From Scytonematopsis contorta HA4267-MV1 (GTDB lineage Bacteria; Cyanobacteriota; Cyanobacteriia; Cyanobacteriales; Nostocaceae), in assembly GCA_019359035.1 (NCBI GenBank), contig JAHHIC010000073.1, forward strand, positions 1 to 64,000: a stretch of DNA of 64,000 nucleotides, written 5' to 3'. Position numbers and translations under genes: made by a program. Shown one piece after another: positions 40,594 to 50,723 of this stretch; position 1 is the first letter of the stretch, and each line of letters begins with the position of its first letter. The notes under the pieces were generated by a model. The model was not told the origin of the DNA. It ran no database searches and was given only the letters and a program-made list of their open reading frames with translations.

Positions 40594-42498
40594 ATGGCAA
40601 ATATTAAACGAAGTTATTGGAGTTTATGTTTACATTGTAGCTCGCTAATTATATCCATTGTTTGTATTTTAGGAGTGACTACCCTTAAAAGTTCAGCAAA
40701 TGATATTTCTACTAGTGAATACGAGCATAATAATAGTCAAAATAAATTAAAAGAAGTTCAAAAAATAAATTCTTCTGTAATAGATAACAAACCTGCGATA
40801 CAAGAATCTTTAAATAAACATGATTTGAGTTCTTTAGATTTAATACAAAGACAAGATAGTATAATTGCTCAAACACAAGAAGCTAAACCCTCTCGACAAG
40901 AACCTTCACAGGTAAGTTGTCCAAATCAAGCTGAAGCAAATTACTCATTCTCCTCAGCAGCAGCACAAACATCAACGGTATTACCCGAAGGTATTTTTGT
41001 TCGTAAAATTGAGGTTATAAATAACACGGTTTTTAGCCCACAAGACTTGAATCCTATTTTGCAATCTTTTGAAGGACGAGAATTAACTTTGGAAGAAGCG
41101 AGACAGGTTGCTGATGCAATTACCCAATTGTACCTTAATAAAGGTTATGTAAATTCTAGAGCGGTTCCAATCACTCAGGAATTTAATACAACTAATGGTG
41201 TTTTAAAAATTATTGTCATCGAAGGACGTCTCTCTGAAATTGTGATTCAAGGGACGCGACGATTAACCCCTTCTTATATTTGTAGCCGTATCAGACTAGG
41301 TACTGGTGTTCCTTTTAATACGGGTAAGTTAGAAGAACAACTAAAGTTACTCCGACTTGACCCACTGTTTGCCAATGTGGAAGCTAGTTTGCGTCCGACG
41401 GGTAAAATTGGTCAAAGCGTTTTGATAGTTAGAGTTGAAGAAGCAAATCCTTTTATCAGCAGTTTTAGTGTAGATAATTACTCTGCTCCTAGCGTTGGTT
41501 CCGAAAGATTAGGTGTTGCTTTGGGTCATCGTAATCTAACTGGAATGGGAGACCAGCTTTTAGGCAACTATTACCGCTCTACAACAGGTGGTTCTGATGC
41601 TTTTGATTTTACTTACCAGCTACCGCTAAATGCTTTAAATGGTACTCTACAGCTAAGAGCCGCACCTAATCGTAACGAAGTTACTCAGTCACCCTTCGAC
41701 CAATTAGGAATTCGAGGAAGCCAAGATTTATATGAAATTAATTATCGTCAGCCGTTGATGCGTTCACCGAGACAAGAGTTTGCCTTGTTTTTAGGTTTCA
41801 CCTACCAAAGCGGTCAGACTTTTATTTTTAATGACCTTCCCAATTCCTTTGGTATAGGACCCAATCAAGATGGGGTTAGTCGTACCAGTGTGATTAAGTT
41901 TGGACAAGATTTTGTTAGTAGAGACCCTCAAGGAGCTTGGTCATTACGTTCACAATTTAATTTAGGTACAGGCTTGTTTGATGCGACTATAAATAATGCA
42001 CCAATTCCTGATAGCCGCTTTTTCAGTTGGCTAGGTCAAGTGCAACGAGTACAGCAGCTAAGTGAAAACCATTTGTTGCTTGTGCAAGCAGACTTACAGC
42101 TAACACCAAATAGTTTATTACCTTCCCAGCAATTTGTGATTGGAGGGGGACAGTCAGTGCGAGGCTATCGACAGAATGTCCGTTTTGGAGATAATGGACT
42201 TAGATTATCTATCGAAGATAGAGTCACGCTACAACGGAATGAATCCGGAAATCCCACAATTCAGATAGCTCCCTTTTTTGACTTAGGTGCTGTTTGGAAT
42301 CACCCAGACAATCCAAATCGCTTACCCGCAGAGACTTTTCTTGCTAGTACAGGTTTGGGACTATTGTGGAACCAAGCTTTAGGGATTGACCGTCTGAGTT
42401 TGCGCTTTGATTATGGAATTCCATTAACTAACCTTAAGGATAGGGGGAATAACGCTCAGGATGATGGCTTTTACTTTAGCCTTGTTTATCAACCTTAA
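40594..42498 (+). CDS. TpsB outer-membrane transporter (ShlB/FhaC/HecB family)
   Basis: This encodes 634 residues from the ATG at 40594, chosen because a signal-like segment (SLIISIVCILGVTTL) follows; the frame is open from GTG 40492. POTRA domains (about 125-280): FVRKIEVINNTVFSPQDL, and IVIEGRLSEIVIQG. The FhaC-type barrel (about 290-634) contains GGGQSVRGYRQN with the conserved R523-G524-Y525 motif, and ends LVYQP with a C-terminal aromatic residue region. Such proteins export TpsA exoproteins across the outer membrane. It is divergent from the GT2-TPS-CHAT gene and followed by a CHASE2 kinase. The likely cargo is the TPS region of that fusion or the truncated TpsA at 10140. Confidence 0.88.
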   Translation: MANIKRSYWSLCLHCSSLIISIVCILGVTTLKSSANDISTSEYEHNNSQNKLKEVQKINSSVIDNKPAIQESLNKHDLSSLDLIQRQDSIIAQTQEAKPSRQEPSQVSCPNQAEANYSFSSAAAQTSTVLPEGIFVRKIEVINNTVFSPQDLNPILQSFEGRELTLEEARQVADAITQLYLNKGYVNSRAVPITQEFNTTNGVLKIIVIEGRLSEIVIQGTRRLTPSYICSRIRLGTGVPFNTGKLEEQLKLLRLDPLFANVEASLRPTGKIGQSVLIVRVEEANPFISSFSVDNYSAPSVGSERLGVALGHRNLTGMGDQLLGNYYRSTTGGSDAFDFTYQLPLNALNGTLQLRAAPNRNEVTQSPFDQLGIRGSQDLYEINYRQPLMRSPRQEFALFLGFTYQSGQTFIFNDLPNSFGIGPNQDGVSRTSVIKFGQDFVSRDPQGAWSLRSQFNLGTGLFDATINNAPIPDSRFFSWLGQVQRVQQLSENHLLLVQADLQLTPNSLLPSQQFVIGGGQSVRGYRQNVRFGDNGLRLSIEDRVTLQRNESGNPTIQIAPFFDLGAVWNHPDNPNRLPAETFLASTGLGLLWNQALGIDRLSLRFDYGIPLTNLKDRGNNAQDDGFYFSLVYQP

Positions 42499-42732
42499 AA
42501 TTTAGCATGGAGTTTATAAACAGTTGCTTATAGATAAAAGCAGATATAATTAATTTATTAAATATTTAGAATAGTGCCCTCAATAACTAGATTTGCTTAG
42601 AGTTTCATTATCTAATTAAAATATTAGAGCAACAAAGTGGACTTATAAAAATGAAAAGCGCAGTATTATGGCTGCGTGTTTTTATTATAAATCCAGAAAA
42701 ACAAGATTAAATACAAAACAAAAGTCGATTTT

Positions 42733-44883
42733 ATGAGGAATATATTTAAGCTACCAGTTATTATTTCTAGTGTTATCGTTACAGGATTATTATTTGGTAT
42801 TCAAAAGATTTCTGGACTGGAGACTTTGGAATTGAGGGTATTTGACCAAATGATGCAAATCCGTTCTTCCCCTAGTCCAGACCCTCGTTTGTTAATAGTG
42901 GAAATAACTGAAGACGACTTGAGAAAGTTAAATTTTCCTATATCCAGTGAAGTATTAGATAACCTTTTAGGTAAGCTAGAAGAATACCAACCACGAGCAA
43001 TAGGTCTTGATATTATTCGTGATTTACCTGTGGAACCTGGTCATGAAAAACTACTCCAACGTTTGCGACAGAGCGATATTATCGTCCCAATTTGCAAACA
43101 TCCTAACCAAAAAGAACCAGCAATATCCCCACCCAAGGGTTTAGAAGCTTCGCAAATAGGATTTGCTGATTTAGTAGAAGACCCAGATGGTACAATCCGT
43201 CGTAATCTATTAATAGTTAAGCCAACACCAAATGAACCTTGTACAACTCAGTATTCCTTGAGTTTGCAGTTAGCAATGAGATATTTGGCTGTGGGAGGAA
43301 TTCAGCCTCAACTAACCTCTAAACAAGAATTACAGCTGGGTAAAACTATATTTAAACGTTTGGAAAGTAATTCTGGTGCTTATCAAGACATAGATGGCAG
43401 AGGGTATCAAATTTTACTTAGTCTCCGTCATCCTAAGCAAATTGCTCAAAAAGTCACTATTTCACAATTACTATTAAATCAGATAAAACCAGATTTAGTT
43501 AAAGACCGTATTGTTTTGATTGGTTCCACAGCACCTAGTTTGAGGGATTATTTTAACACTTCTTATAGTAGTGGAAAAAAAGACGATTCCGGTAGAATGG
43601 CAGGAGTCGCAATTCATGCTGAAAGTACGAGTCAAATTTTAAGTGCAGTCCTAAATCAACAACCATTATTTTGGTTTATCCCTGAATGGGGTGAAGTCGG
43701 TTGGATATTAATCTGGAGTTTGTCGGGAGGAATTATTGCATCTGTAGTTATTCATCCTCTGCGTTTAGGAATTGCAGGTATAGCAACACTTGGGTTATTA
43801 TTTACAATTAATTTTGGTATCTTTACCCAAGCTGGATGGATTCCTGTGATTTCTCCAGCATTGGGAATATTGATAACAGGTGGTAGCGTCTTGGCTTTAA
43901 GAGCATACGAAGATGCACGTGAAAAAGAAGAAATTGAGAAACTGCTGAAAGAACAAGAAGAAGACATAGGACAATTACAAGCTCTACAAGCGGGAATAAC
44001 CAGAGGAAACTATTCTGTTGGAGAAGAAATTTCATCAGGTACATTACTAGAAGACCGATACAAAATCACCAAAGTTATTGGTTCTGGAGGATTTGGTCGT
44101 ACTTATTTAGCAGAGGATACTAAGCGACCTCAAAATCCTGAATGTGTAGTCAAACAATTACGCACTGTAAATGAAAATCCACAGTTTTTAGAAATATCCA
44201 GACGGCTATTTAGAAACGAAGGAAAATTTTTAGAGTTGTTGGGTAACAAACACGACCAAATTCCCATGTTACTAGCTTATTTTGAAGATAATCAGCATTT
44301 CTTCCTTGTTCAAGAATATATCAAAGGAACACCTTTGGATAAGGTAATAATTAATGGTAAACAATTTCCTGAAGCTTATGTTATTGATTTACTCAAAGAT
44401 GTGCTAAGCATACTCGTTTTTGTTCATGATAATAAGATAATTCATCGAGATATCAAACCTGGTAACTTAATTCGACGCGACTCTGATAAACGCATTGTCT
44501 TAATCGACTTTGGAGCCGTTAAACATATTCAACCTCTACCTGAAGACAATCTCACATCAGGAATTGGAACTAGAGGTTATGCACCCCCAGAACAATTAGC
44601 TGGACAACCAGTATTAGTTAGTGACATATACGCTTTAGGTATAATTGCAATTCAAGCATTAACTGGAATTGACCCTAGATACTACCAAAGGGATGTAATT
44701 AGCAGTGAAGTTATCATACCAATTCAGACACCTGTTAGCTCAAATGATGATTTTAAACCTTGGTATCACTTTGTACAAGCAAGCCCTAAGCTTGTAGAAG
44801 TAATCAACAAGATGACTGAATACAACTATCAAAGAAGGCATGAGTCAGTAACAGAAGCGTTAAAGACTGTAGAAATGTTGTAG
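42733..44883 (+). CDS. CHASE2 serine/threonine protein kinase
   Basis: This encodes 716 residues. A membrane helix (about 5-22) leads into an extracytoplasmic CHASE2 sensor (about 25-320; FDQMMQIRSSPSPDPRLLIV, then RAIGLDIIRDLP). Three helices (about 320-390) return to the cytoplasm, then a short coiled coil and a Hanks-type kinase (about 440-716). Its motifs are IGSGGFGRTYLAED, VVKQL, HRDIKPGN (His571, Asp573) and DFGAV (Asp592), followed by GIGTRGYAPPEQ; all catalytic residues are present. It probably senses an external signal and phosphorylates proteins; the FHA proteins at 56664 and 58728 are candidate readers. It follows the TpsB gene by 234 bp on the same strand. Confidence 0.92.
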   Translation: MRNIFKLPVIISSVIVTGLLFGIQKISGLETLELRVFDQMMQIRSSPSPDPRLLIVEITEDDLRKLNFPISSEVLDNLLGKLEEYQPRAIGLDIIRDLPVEPGHEKLLQRLRQSDIIVPICKHPNQKEPAISPPKGLEASQIGFADLVEDPDGTIRRNLLIVKPTPNEPCTTQYSLSLQLAMRYLAVGGIQPQLTSKQELQLGKTIFKRLESNSGAYQDIDGRGYQILLSLRHPKQIAQKVTISQLLLNQIKPDLVKDRIVLIGSTAPSLRDYFNTSYSSGKKDDSGRMAGVAIHAESTSQILSAVLNQQPLFWFIPEWGEVGWILIWSLSGGIIASVVIHPLRLGIAGIATLGLLFTINFGIFTQAGWIPVISPALGILITGGSVLALRAYEDAREKEEIEKLLKEQEEDIGQLQALQAGITRGNYSVGEEISSGTLLEDRYKITKVIGSGGFGRTYLAEDTKRPQNPECVVKQLRTVNENPQFLEISRRLFRNEGKFLELLGNKHDQIPMLLAYFEDNQHFFLVQEYIKGTPLDKVIINGKQFPEAYVIDLLKDVLSILVFVHDNKIIHRDIKPGNLIRRDSDKRIVLIDFGAVKHIQPLPEDNLTSGIGTRGYAPPEQLAGQPVLVSDIYALGIIAIQALTGIDPRYYQRDVISSEVIIPIQTPVSSNDDFKPWYHFVQASPKLVEVINKMTEYNYQRRHESVTEALKTVEML

Positions 44884-44907
44884 CTTTCTCCTCCTCATAT
44901 AAGAAAC

Positions 44908-44990
44908 CCCAACCCCGAATGGCACTAAAAAAAGCTCCCCCAACCCCTCCCCGCACGCCTACCGTGTACAGGGGGGTGGGGTGGGGTTTT
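44908..44990. repeat. G/C-tract inverted repeat, likely bidirectional terminator
   Basis: AAACCCCAACCCC on one side and GGGTGGGGTGGGGTTTT on the other, with CCCCTCCCCGCACGC between, lie between the convergent kinase and TPR genes. Confidence 0.65.
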
Positions 44991-45008
44991 CTTTATTCTA
45001 GAAGAATC

Positions 45009-45719
45009 TTAATTATATTCCCTATAATTTTTCTCTCTGTAAGAATAGTAAATAGTACCTTGGGGAGTTAGACTCATTGCAGTATTGTAATCTTCAATTG
45101 CTTTTTGCTGATTGCCCAGTTCTTGATAAGTTTGACTTCTCAAAAAATATAACATAGCATTATCAGGAGTCATCTCAATTGCCATCGTATAATCTTCTAT
45201 TGCTCCTTGTCGGTCACCAAGTTTATTTTTACGAAAATTAGCTCGTTCGCTGTAGATTTTAGGGCTATTTGGCTTGGAATTAATTGCTCGCTCAAAATAT
45301 GCTAAAGCTCCCTCAATATCTCCTTGATTAACACAATCACAAGCTCGCTGAATATATATATAAGATGATGAAATACCATTTTTATAAGGAGAAGGGGAAG
45401 CAGTGGAAGAGGTATAAATTTTAGAGTTTATAGTTGTATTGCGTTTCTCTAATGCTTTCAGATTTTTTTTCTTATGAAATTTTTTTTGCTGAGGTGTACG
45501 ACGGGTTAAAATAAACGCTGCACTAATTCCGACCGTAAAACTAATTCCAGCTATTGCAAAAATATTCAGATAATTTTCGCGAGTATTATTATCTGAACTA
45601 GCATAATTAAGATTTTCCGGTGGTCGATAAGCATTTGCTAAAGGATTATGAATGATGCTTACAAATATACTTGTTATCAATGTTGTAGCAAAAAGCGTTA
45701 CAGTTTTTTTCTTAATCAT
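45009..45719 (-). CDS. Membrane-anchored TPR protein
   Basis: This encodes 236 residues with a ribosome site (AGGATAACTT). A first hydrophobic stretch (about 7-22) and a second helix (about 50-70, FAIAGISFTVGISAAFILTR) anchor it. A basic linker is followed by three TPR units (about 125-230): GDIEGALAYFERAINSKPNS, RQGAIEDYTMAIEMTPDN and NQQKAIEDYNTAMSLTP. TPRs bind proteins. It is the last gene in the co-directional run DUF928-TpsA-TpsB-TPR-CHAT, 212 bp behind the CHAT gene, and may scaffold that module. Confidence 0.75.
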   Translation of the reverse strand: MIKKKTVTLFATTLITSIFVSIIHNPLANAYRPPENLNYASSDNNTRENYLNIFAIAGISFTVGISAAFILTRRTPQQKKFHKKKNLKALEKRNTTINSKIYTSSTASPSPYKNGISSSYIYIQRACDCVNQGDIEGALAYFERAINSKPNSPKIYSERANFRKNKLGDRQGAIEDYTMAIEMTPDNAMLYFLRSQTYQELGNQQKAIEDYNTAMSLTPQGTIYYSYREKNYREYN

Positions 45720-45931
45720 AAGTTATCCTAATGTTATAATTAATTGAATACCTATACTCAGTATGATAACCCTGATATTTTCTCAATTTTATATAATATT
45801 TATATTTTATAATTAGCGAATTTAATTCATTTAATACTTTTATCAAATCATATTTACCAAATAATCTGTAGAGACTATATTCATAAGTCTCTACACGCTC
45901 AGAATTCAAAACTCAAAATCAAAACTTAAAA

Positions 45932-48685
45932 CTATCTCCAGTTACCTACCATAACATACGGTGCCCAGAAGTAGGGGTGGCTATATTTTTCATCTTTGAA
46001 AAAATTGATTTGAACCTGACGGAGTGCTTCCGCTTTGGTCATTTTCTTATTGACTAAATTGTCGTAAAAATTAATCATTGCTTTTTTAGTAGATGCATCA
46101 TTTACGCTCCAAAGTGTTGCTAATGTGCTGCGTGCCCCAGACTGAATAGCAACTCCTGCAAGTCCTAAAGCCGCTCTGTTGTCTCCTGCTGCAGTGTCAC
46201 AAGCGCTAAGAACTAATAGCTCAATAGGCTCTAGTTGATTTTTTTTGTCTCTTGCTTTGAGTATAGAGCTTATTTCATTCACTTCTACTCTGCCATCGGC
46301 TGCTAAGATAAAAGTATTTTCTGGATTTGAACTAAATTGACCATGAGTTGCTAAGTGTACAAAGGGAGCAGAAATAGATTGGACAGCTTTCCTAATTTTA
46401 TCACTGGTAAAATCGTTATCCAAAAATATTTGTGATGCAAATTGTTTTGGGGAATTTTCTCCTTTAATGTTTTGGATAGCTTTCAGTTCTTGAGGGACAT
46501 TATCTAGATTCCCTAAATCTCTATCTACATCAGGAAGGTCTTTGGGAATATTCGCAAGTCCACCCAGAATAGCTCGTAATTCTCGTGGATTTGTACTTTG
46601 AGAAGGTAATAATCTTAAACCAGGAGTGAGTGCAATATTATATTCTTTTTGTATTAGATATTCTTTCCCATCATATAGTGCTCCCATTGGAATATTCCGT
46701 AAGGCTCCATCTAATACAAATACTATATTCTTGACTTTATTTTTCTTTAAATTCGGTTCTATTGGTCTAATTAACCAGTTATATAAATCTTGAGCATAAG
46801 GTATAAAGTCGAATGATTTACCTGTAATTATGTTTCTGAATTGTTTAATTGTATTTTCTAGTTTATCAGAGGAAACATCAGCAGTATATAAACTGAATGA
46901 CTTATCTTTTGGTTGATTAGGGAAGGAAACAATTACGGCTAGTTTGTTAGGTAATATTACAGGGTAAACAACTGCTGCGTTTTTATCAATCTCGTCTATT
47001 TGCGCGAGTTGAGAACTTTCCGAAATGTCTAAACAAGCTTTGCGTAAGAAATCATTGATTTCGGCTAATTGTAGCTGCTCAATTACATCTCTAGCTGTCT
47101 GGAGATTTTCTTGACTGACTGGAGTTGTATTTTGTGTTTCCTGTAGCAGCAAGCTGACAAATTCGCGATATACTGGCTCTACTTCATCTCGGAAAGAAAA
47201 TTGCACGTCGCGGTTAACAGTCACCAAATCGTATCGTAAATTCTTTAAAAGTTTAACTGCTTTGCCGTAAGCGATTTTTGCTTGCTCTTTTTTTTCATAG
47301 GCAATTTTTGTATCTTTATTGTTACTCTGGGCTTTGAGAATTCTACCTAACTGCCATTGCCAGCGATATGTTATATCTGATGCTTGAATACCTTGTGCTA
47401 TTTTCAGAGCTTGCTGGGTAAGTTTTTGTGCTTCTGTCCATTGCTGAGTTTGTTCGTATAAATTCCCTAAAGTTCCTAATGTATAAGCTTGAGCACGAAA
47501 GTCTTGTAATTCAAAAGCTTGCTCTAAACCAGTTTTTACTATTTGAGCTATTTCCGACATGGAGGGGTTGTTAGAACCTGTCTTTTTTCTCAGGCTAGTT
47601 AAACTTTGAGCAAAATTAATACGAAGATAAATACTTTGTCTACTAGCTGAAATCGTAGTCAGTTTAGACTGAATTATTTTCTGTAAAATTTGAGTATCTG
47701 TAAATTTTCCTGACTCAACTAATAAATGTAGCTCGTTTACTTGCGCTTGTAGCTGTGTTATTGGTTTCTGAGAAAGTACCAGTACTTGACGATAATTTTC
47801 TAAGGCTTTCTGAATATATGTCTGTTTATCTTTTTGTTTATCTGGAGTTATATTATGACTCAAAATTTCGGCTGTATTGCCTAAACTCAACCGAATTTCG
47901 GCAGAGGTTTCTGTCAAATTTAGTTGTTCTGCTATCTCCAAAGCTTCTTCTAAAGTTTTATAAGCATCTTGTAATTTACTACCAGCAACAACACGCATAG
48001 TTTTGCCAAGACTCAGTAAAGCAGTGGCTTTTAACGGAGACTCCGGTTGCTTTGATAATAATTGCTTTACGCTATCTAAGCTATTTTTGGCACGACGGTA
48101 AAGACCTAATGATTGTAATGCTTGAGCTTGGTTAATTTGGCTACCTATTTTCCCGTTTTCGTCTCCAATTTGAGTATAAATAGCTGTGGCTTCTTCCCAA
48201 GTTCTTAAGGCTGGTTCCGATTCTCCTAGTACTAATTGTAATTGACCGTAAGTGTTTAAAGATTGAGCGCGAATAGATAAATATTCTTGGGTATTAGTTT
48301 TATTTTCTAATAACTTTAGACTTTCGTTAATAGCTGTTCTTGCTTCTGATAACTGACCCAACTGTTGATATGCTAGAGAGAGATAATTTAAGGTTTGTGC
48401 TTGGTTCAATTTGTCTTCAGAGCTTTGATAATATATTTTATATGCTTCTTGTAAAACGGCTATTGCTTCTAAATATTTATGTGCTTTATAGAGTTGTACA
48501 CCTTTTTGTAATTGGTTAGTATTGACAAGCTTTTCCCTAGCTTTTAATTGGGAAGTGAAGTTTTGAATGGTTAATTTTTGAGGCAGGACTAAAATTGGCA
48601 ACTCCGCTTGAGTAGCTGAAGTTATGCCTAAAGAAAAGGGGTTAAGGATTTGGGATAATGTGGCAAAAATGATGATTGGAGACAT
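45932..48685 (-). CDS. TPR-CHAT protein
   Basis: This encodes 917 residues. The N-terminus is hydrophobic (PIIIFATLSQILNPFSLGI), consistent with a signal peptide. TPR repeats span about 60-480 (KGVQLYKAHKYLEAIAVLQE and others). The CHAT domain (about 590-917) keeps its dyad: His781 in HLATHGQF and Cys829 in LSACDTAAGD. It ends HPYFWAPYVMVGNWR. It is a close paralogue of the protein at 18144. It lies 184 bp downstream of the TpsB gene, with a palindromic element in between, in a run of five minus-strand genes. The placement suggests a protease working on, or controlled by, the secreted exoprotein, but no substrate is known. Confidence 0.9.
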   Translation of the reverse strand: MSPIIIFATLSQILNPFSLGITSATQAELPILVLPQKLTIQNFTSQLKAREKLVNTNQLQKGVQLYKAHKYLEAIAVLQEAYKIYYQSSEDKLNQAQTLNYLSLAYQQLGQLSEARTAINESLKLLENKTNTQEYLSIRAQSLNTYGQLQLVLGESEPALRTWEEATAIYTQIGDENGKIGSQINQAQALQSLGLYRRAKNSLDSVKQLLSKQPESPLKATALLSLGKTMRVVAGSKLQDAYKTLEEALEIAEQLNLTETSAEIRLSLGNTAEILSHNITPDKQKDKQTYIQKALENYRQVLVLSQKPITQLQAQVNELHLLVESGKFTDTQILQKIIQSKLTTISASRQSIYLRINFAQSLTSLRKKTGSNNPSMSEIAQIVKTGLEQAFELQDFRAQAYTLGTLGNLYEQTQQWTEAQKLTQQALKIAQGIQASDITYRWQWQLGRILKAQSNNKDTKIAYEKKEQAKIAYGKAVKLLKNLRYDLVTVNRDVQFSFRDEVEPVYREFVSLLLQETQNTTPVSQENLQTARDVIEQLQLAEINDFLRKACLDISESSQLAQIDEIDKNAAVVYPVILPNKLAVIVSFPNQPKDKSFSLYTADVSSDKLENTIKQFRNIITGKSFDFIPYAQDLYNWLIRPIEPNLKKNKVKNIVFVLDGALRNIPMGALYDGKEYLIQKEYNIALTPGLRLLPSQSTNPRELRAILGGLANIPKDLPDVDRDLGNLDNVPQELKAIQNIKGENSPKQFASQIFLDNDFTSDKIRKAVQSISAPFVHLATHGQFSSNPENTFILAADGRVEVNEISSILKARDKKNQLEPIELLVLSACDTAAGDNRAALGLAGVAIQSGARSTLATLWSVNDASTKKAMINFYDNLVNKKMTKAEALRQVQINFFKDEKYSHPYFWAPYVMVGNWR

Positions 48686-48717
48686 AGTTTTAATTAATTG
48701 CTAATTTGATAATTAAG

Positions 48718-48856
48718 TTTGTAGTAGCGCTTTAGCGCCTCTTGGGTTAGACCTTTTAAAGGTTAAGAGTATTTGTAGGTTGGGTTGAGGCTTAACCTTC
48801 GTAATATTAAAATTACTACAAACAGCTTTTTAAGAGCGCTAAAGCGCAACTACGAA
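48718..48856. mobile_element. 139-bp MITE-like inverted-repeat element
   Basis: The ends TTTGTAGTAGCGCTTTAGCG and the complement of TTCGTAGTTGCGCTTTAGCG match over about 25 bp with few changes. A GTAGGTTGGGTTGAGG piece of the 20944 repeat family is nested inside. No open frame. It separates the TpsB and CHAT genes. Confidence 0.8.
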
Positions 48857-48869
48857 CCTTTTGTTATGC

Positions 48870-50639
48870 TTAAAATGGTTGGGTGTAAATAATGGAGAAA
48901 TAAAGTCCGTTGTCCTGCCAAGATTTTTTGGCTGAATCCACAGAAGTAAGAGGAATGCCCCAATCAAGACGGGCTGAAAGACGGTCGCTTTGTTGCCATA
49001 GCAGACCTATTCCAGTAGATGTGAGGGTATTTTTTTCTAGAGATGAACGGTCTGCATCTGATGCATTCCAAACTGTGCCAAATTCTAAGAATGGGGTAAT
49101 TTGTAGTAAGCCTTTGATTTCTGGTATCCGTAGAATAGGATAGCGTAATTCAGCAGATGCTAAGAAACCGTTGTCAGCTAAAATTCTGTCTTGTGAATAA
49201 CCTCTGACTGTTGCTTGTCCTCCTAAGCCAATTTGTTCTGAAGTTACTAGGGGTTTATTTGTTAATTGAGCATCACCACGCAATAAGAATAGGGTATCGG
49301 GAGCTAGTACACGTACCCACTGTGCTTGTCCGCGCCAAGAGAAAAATCGAGAATCTGGGCCACTTTCATTAATTGTTGCGTCAAATGCTCCAATTCCTAA
49401 ATTAAATTGAGAACGTGCGGCAAGTACTTGTTGAGTATCGCGCTGAGTCCATTCTTGAAAAAATCGCAGTATTGATAAGTTTATTTTGCCATCTCTTGCA
49501 CCAGCAGAAGGAAAAGGAAATCGCTCACCTAAAAGCCCTTCCAAAAAACCAATATCACTTTCGCGACGTGTTGCAGTTAAACCTAATGTGAATTCTTGCG
49601 TTGGAGTTTGAATTATGGGTTGACGGTAGGTTATTGCATATTCTTGAGATTTTCCTTCGATGTCTAAAATATCAAAAGGTTTTTGGATTACACGGCTGGA
49701 TGCGTTGCTATAGTTCAGTTGTATTTTGCCATTACGAGCATTAACAGGCAAAGAATAATTAATATCTAAACTATTGCTACCATCTGTGTTAGCGTAGCCT
49801 ACTCTCAAACCATCTCCTAATCCCAATAAATTATCTTCTTGGAGTTTTATTTGACGCTGAAAACTACCAATACTAGATGTGCGATTATTGTCTATACTAA
49901 ATTGAGCCGTACGAGTTTTTGCTTCGGTTACTTTAAGATGCAAAATACTAGTACCAGGACGTGAGCCAGTTGCTAATTCCGCAGAAATATTCTGAATCAG
50001 TGGGTCAAGTTGCAGCAATTGCAGACCTTCGAGTAATTTATTTAAGTTGAGAGGTTTACCACTTGCAAGAGCTAGACGGCTTCTGACATATTCAGGATTA
50101 AGGCGTTTGAGACCGCGTATCTCGATATCTTCCAAACCACCTTCAATTACTTGAATTTGAATTACAGCACCTTCATTAGGAAAAGTTTTATTTGTGGCTG
50201 GAATAAATGCACCTGTGTTAATGTAACCCGCATCTACGTACAATTTTGTAATTGCCTCCGATGCTTTTAATAGTTCGGGAAAAGTAATAGGTTTATTTGT
50301 AAAGTCAGCTATCGCTTCCGCTAATTTTTCTTTACTAAAGATAGTCGAACCAATTACTTCAAAACGCTCTACAGTGATTTTTTTGGGTATCTGGTTCAAA
50401 AATTCTTCTGTAGTCTGTTGCGGAATATTAGGAATTGTTGAAGGAAGTAACTGCTCTAGAGGTGGTAATAATTCGGGAGTCGGAGTAACTGGAGCTATAA
50501 GTTCTGGCTTGCGTAAAATATCAGTAGCAGGTAGATTGAGTGGGGTTTGTGCTCTTAAAGATTGATTAGTCAAGACATTGATTAATACAGGTGAGAGAAC
50601 AAACAGACCTAACGATAAACAGTAACGATTAAAGCTCAT
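48870..50639 (-). CDS. TpsB outer-membrane transporter (ShlB/FhaC/HecB family)
   Basis: This encodes 589 residues with a signal peptide ending near LRAQ (about 1-31). A Pro-rich linker (about 32-75) precedes POTRA domains (about 90-230): ITVERFEVIGSTIFSKEKL, and IQVIEGGLEDIEIRGLKRL. The FhaC-type barrel (about 240-589) has GGQATVRGYSQD with R479-G480-Y481 and ends YFSIIYTQPF with a terminal Phe, the usual outer-membrane signal. Its gene starts 84 bp after the TpsA stop on the same strand, so it is the dedicated exporter of that exoprotein. Confidence 0.9.
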   Translation of the reverse strand: MSFNRYCLSLGLFVLSPVLINVLTNQSLRAQTPLNLPATDILRKPELIAPVTPTPELLPPLEQLLPSTIPNIPQQTTEEFLNQIPKKITVERFEVIGSTIFSKEKLAEAIADFTNKPITFPELLKASEAITKLYVDAGYINTGAFIPATNKTFPNEGAVIQIQVIEGGLEDIEIRGLKRLNPEYVRSRLALASGKPLNLNKLLEGLQLLQLDPLIQNISAELATGSRPGTSILHLKVTEAKTRTAQFSIDNNRTSSIGSFQRQIKLQEDNLLGLGDGLRVGYANTDGSNSLDINYSLPVNARNGKIQLNYSNASSRVIQKPFDILDIEGKSQEYAITYRQPIIQTPTQEFTLGLTATRRESDIGFLEGLLGERFPFPSAGARDGKINLSILRFFQEWTQRDTQQVLAARSQFNLGIGAFDATINESGPDSRFFSWRGQAQWVRVLAPDTLFLLRGDAQLTNKPLVTSEQIGLGGQATVRGYSQDRILADNGFLASAELRYPILRIPEIKGLLQITPFLEFGTVWNASDADRSSLEKNTLTSTGIGLLWQQSDRLSARLDWGIPLTSVDSAKKSWQDNGLYFSIIYTQPF

Positions 50640-50660
50640 ATTAATATATATCCCTAATGT

Positions 50661-50712
50661 GTAGAGACGCGATAAATCGCGTCTTTTATCGCGTCTTTTA
50701 TCGCGTCTTTCT
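50661..50712. repeat. Palindromic repeat with expanded arm (ATCGCGTCTTTT units)
   Basis: The left arm GTAGAGACGCGAT and its complement are followed by extra copies of a 12-bp unit TTTTATCGCGTC. The array lies between the TpsA stop and the TpsB start. Confidence 0.8.
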
Positions 50713-50723
50713 CGTAAATAAAA

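Noticed and set aside
45712-45909. 65-codon frame rich in Tyr between the TPR and CHAT genes
   Set aside because: AT-rich intergenic composition, no ribosome site, overlaps the TPR gene start.
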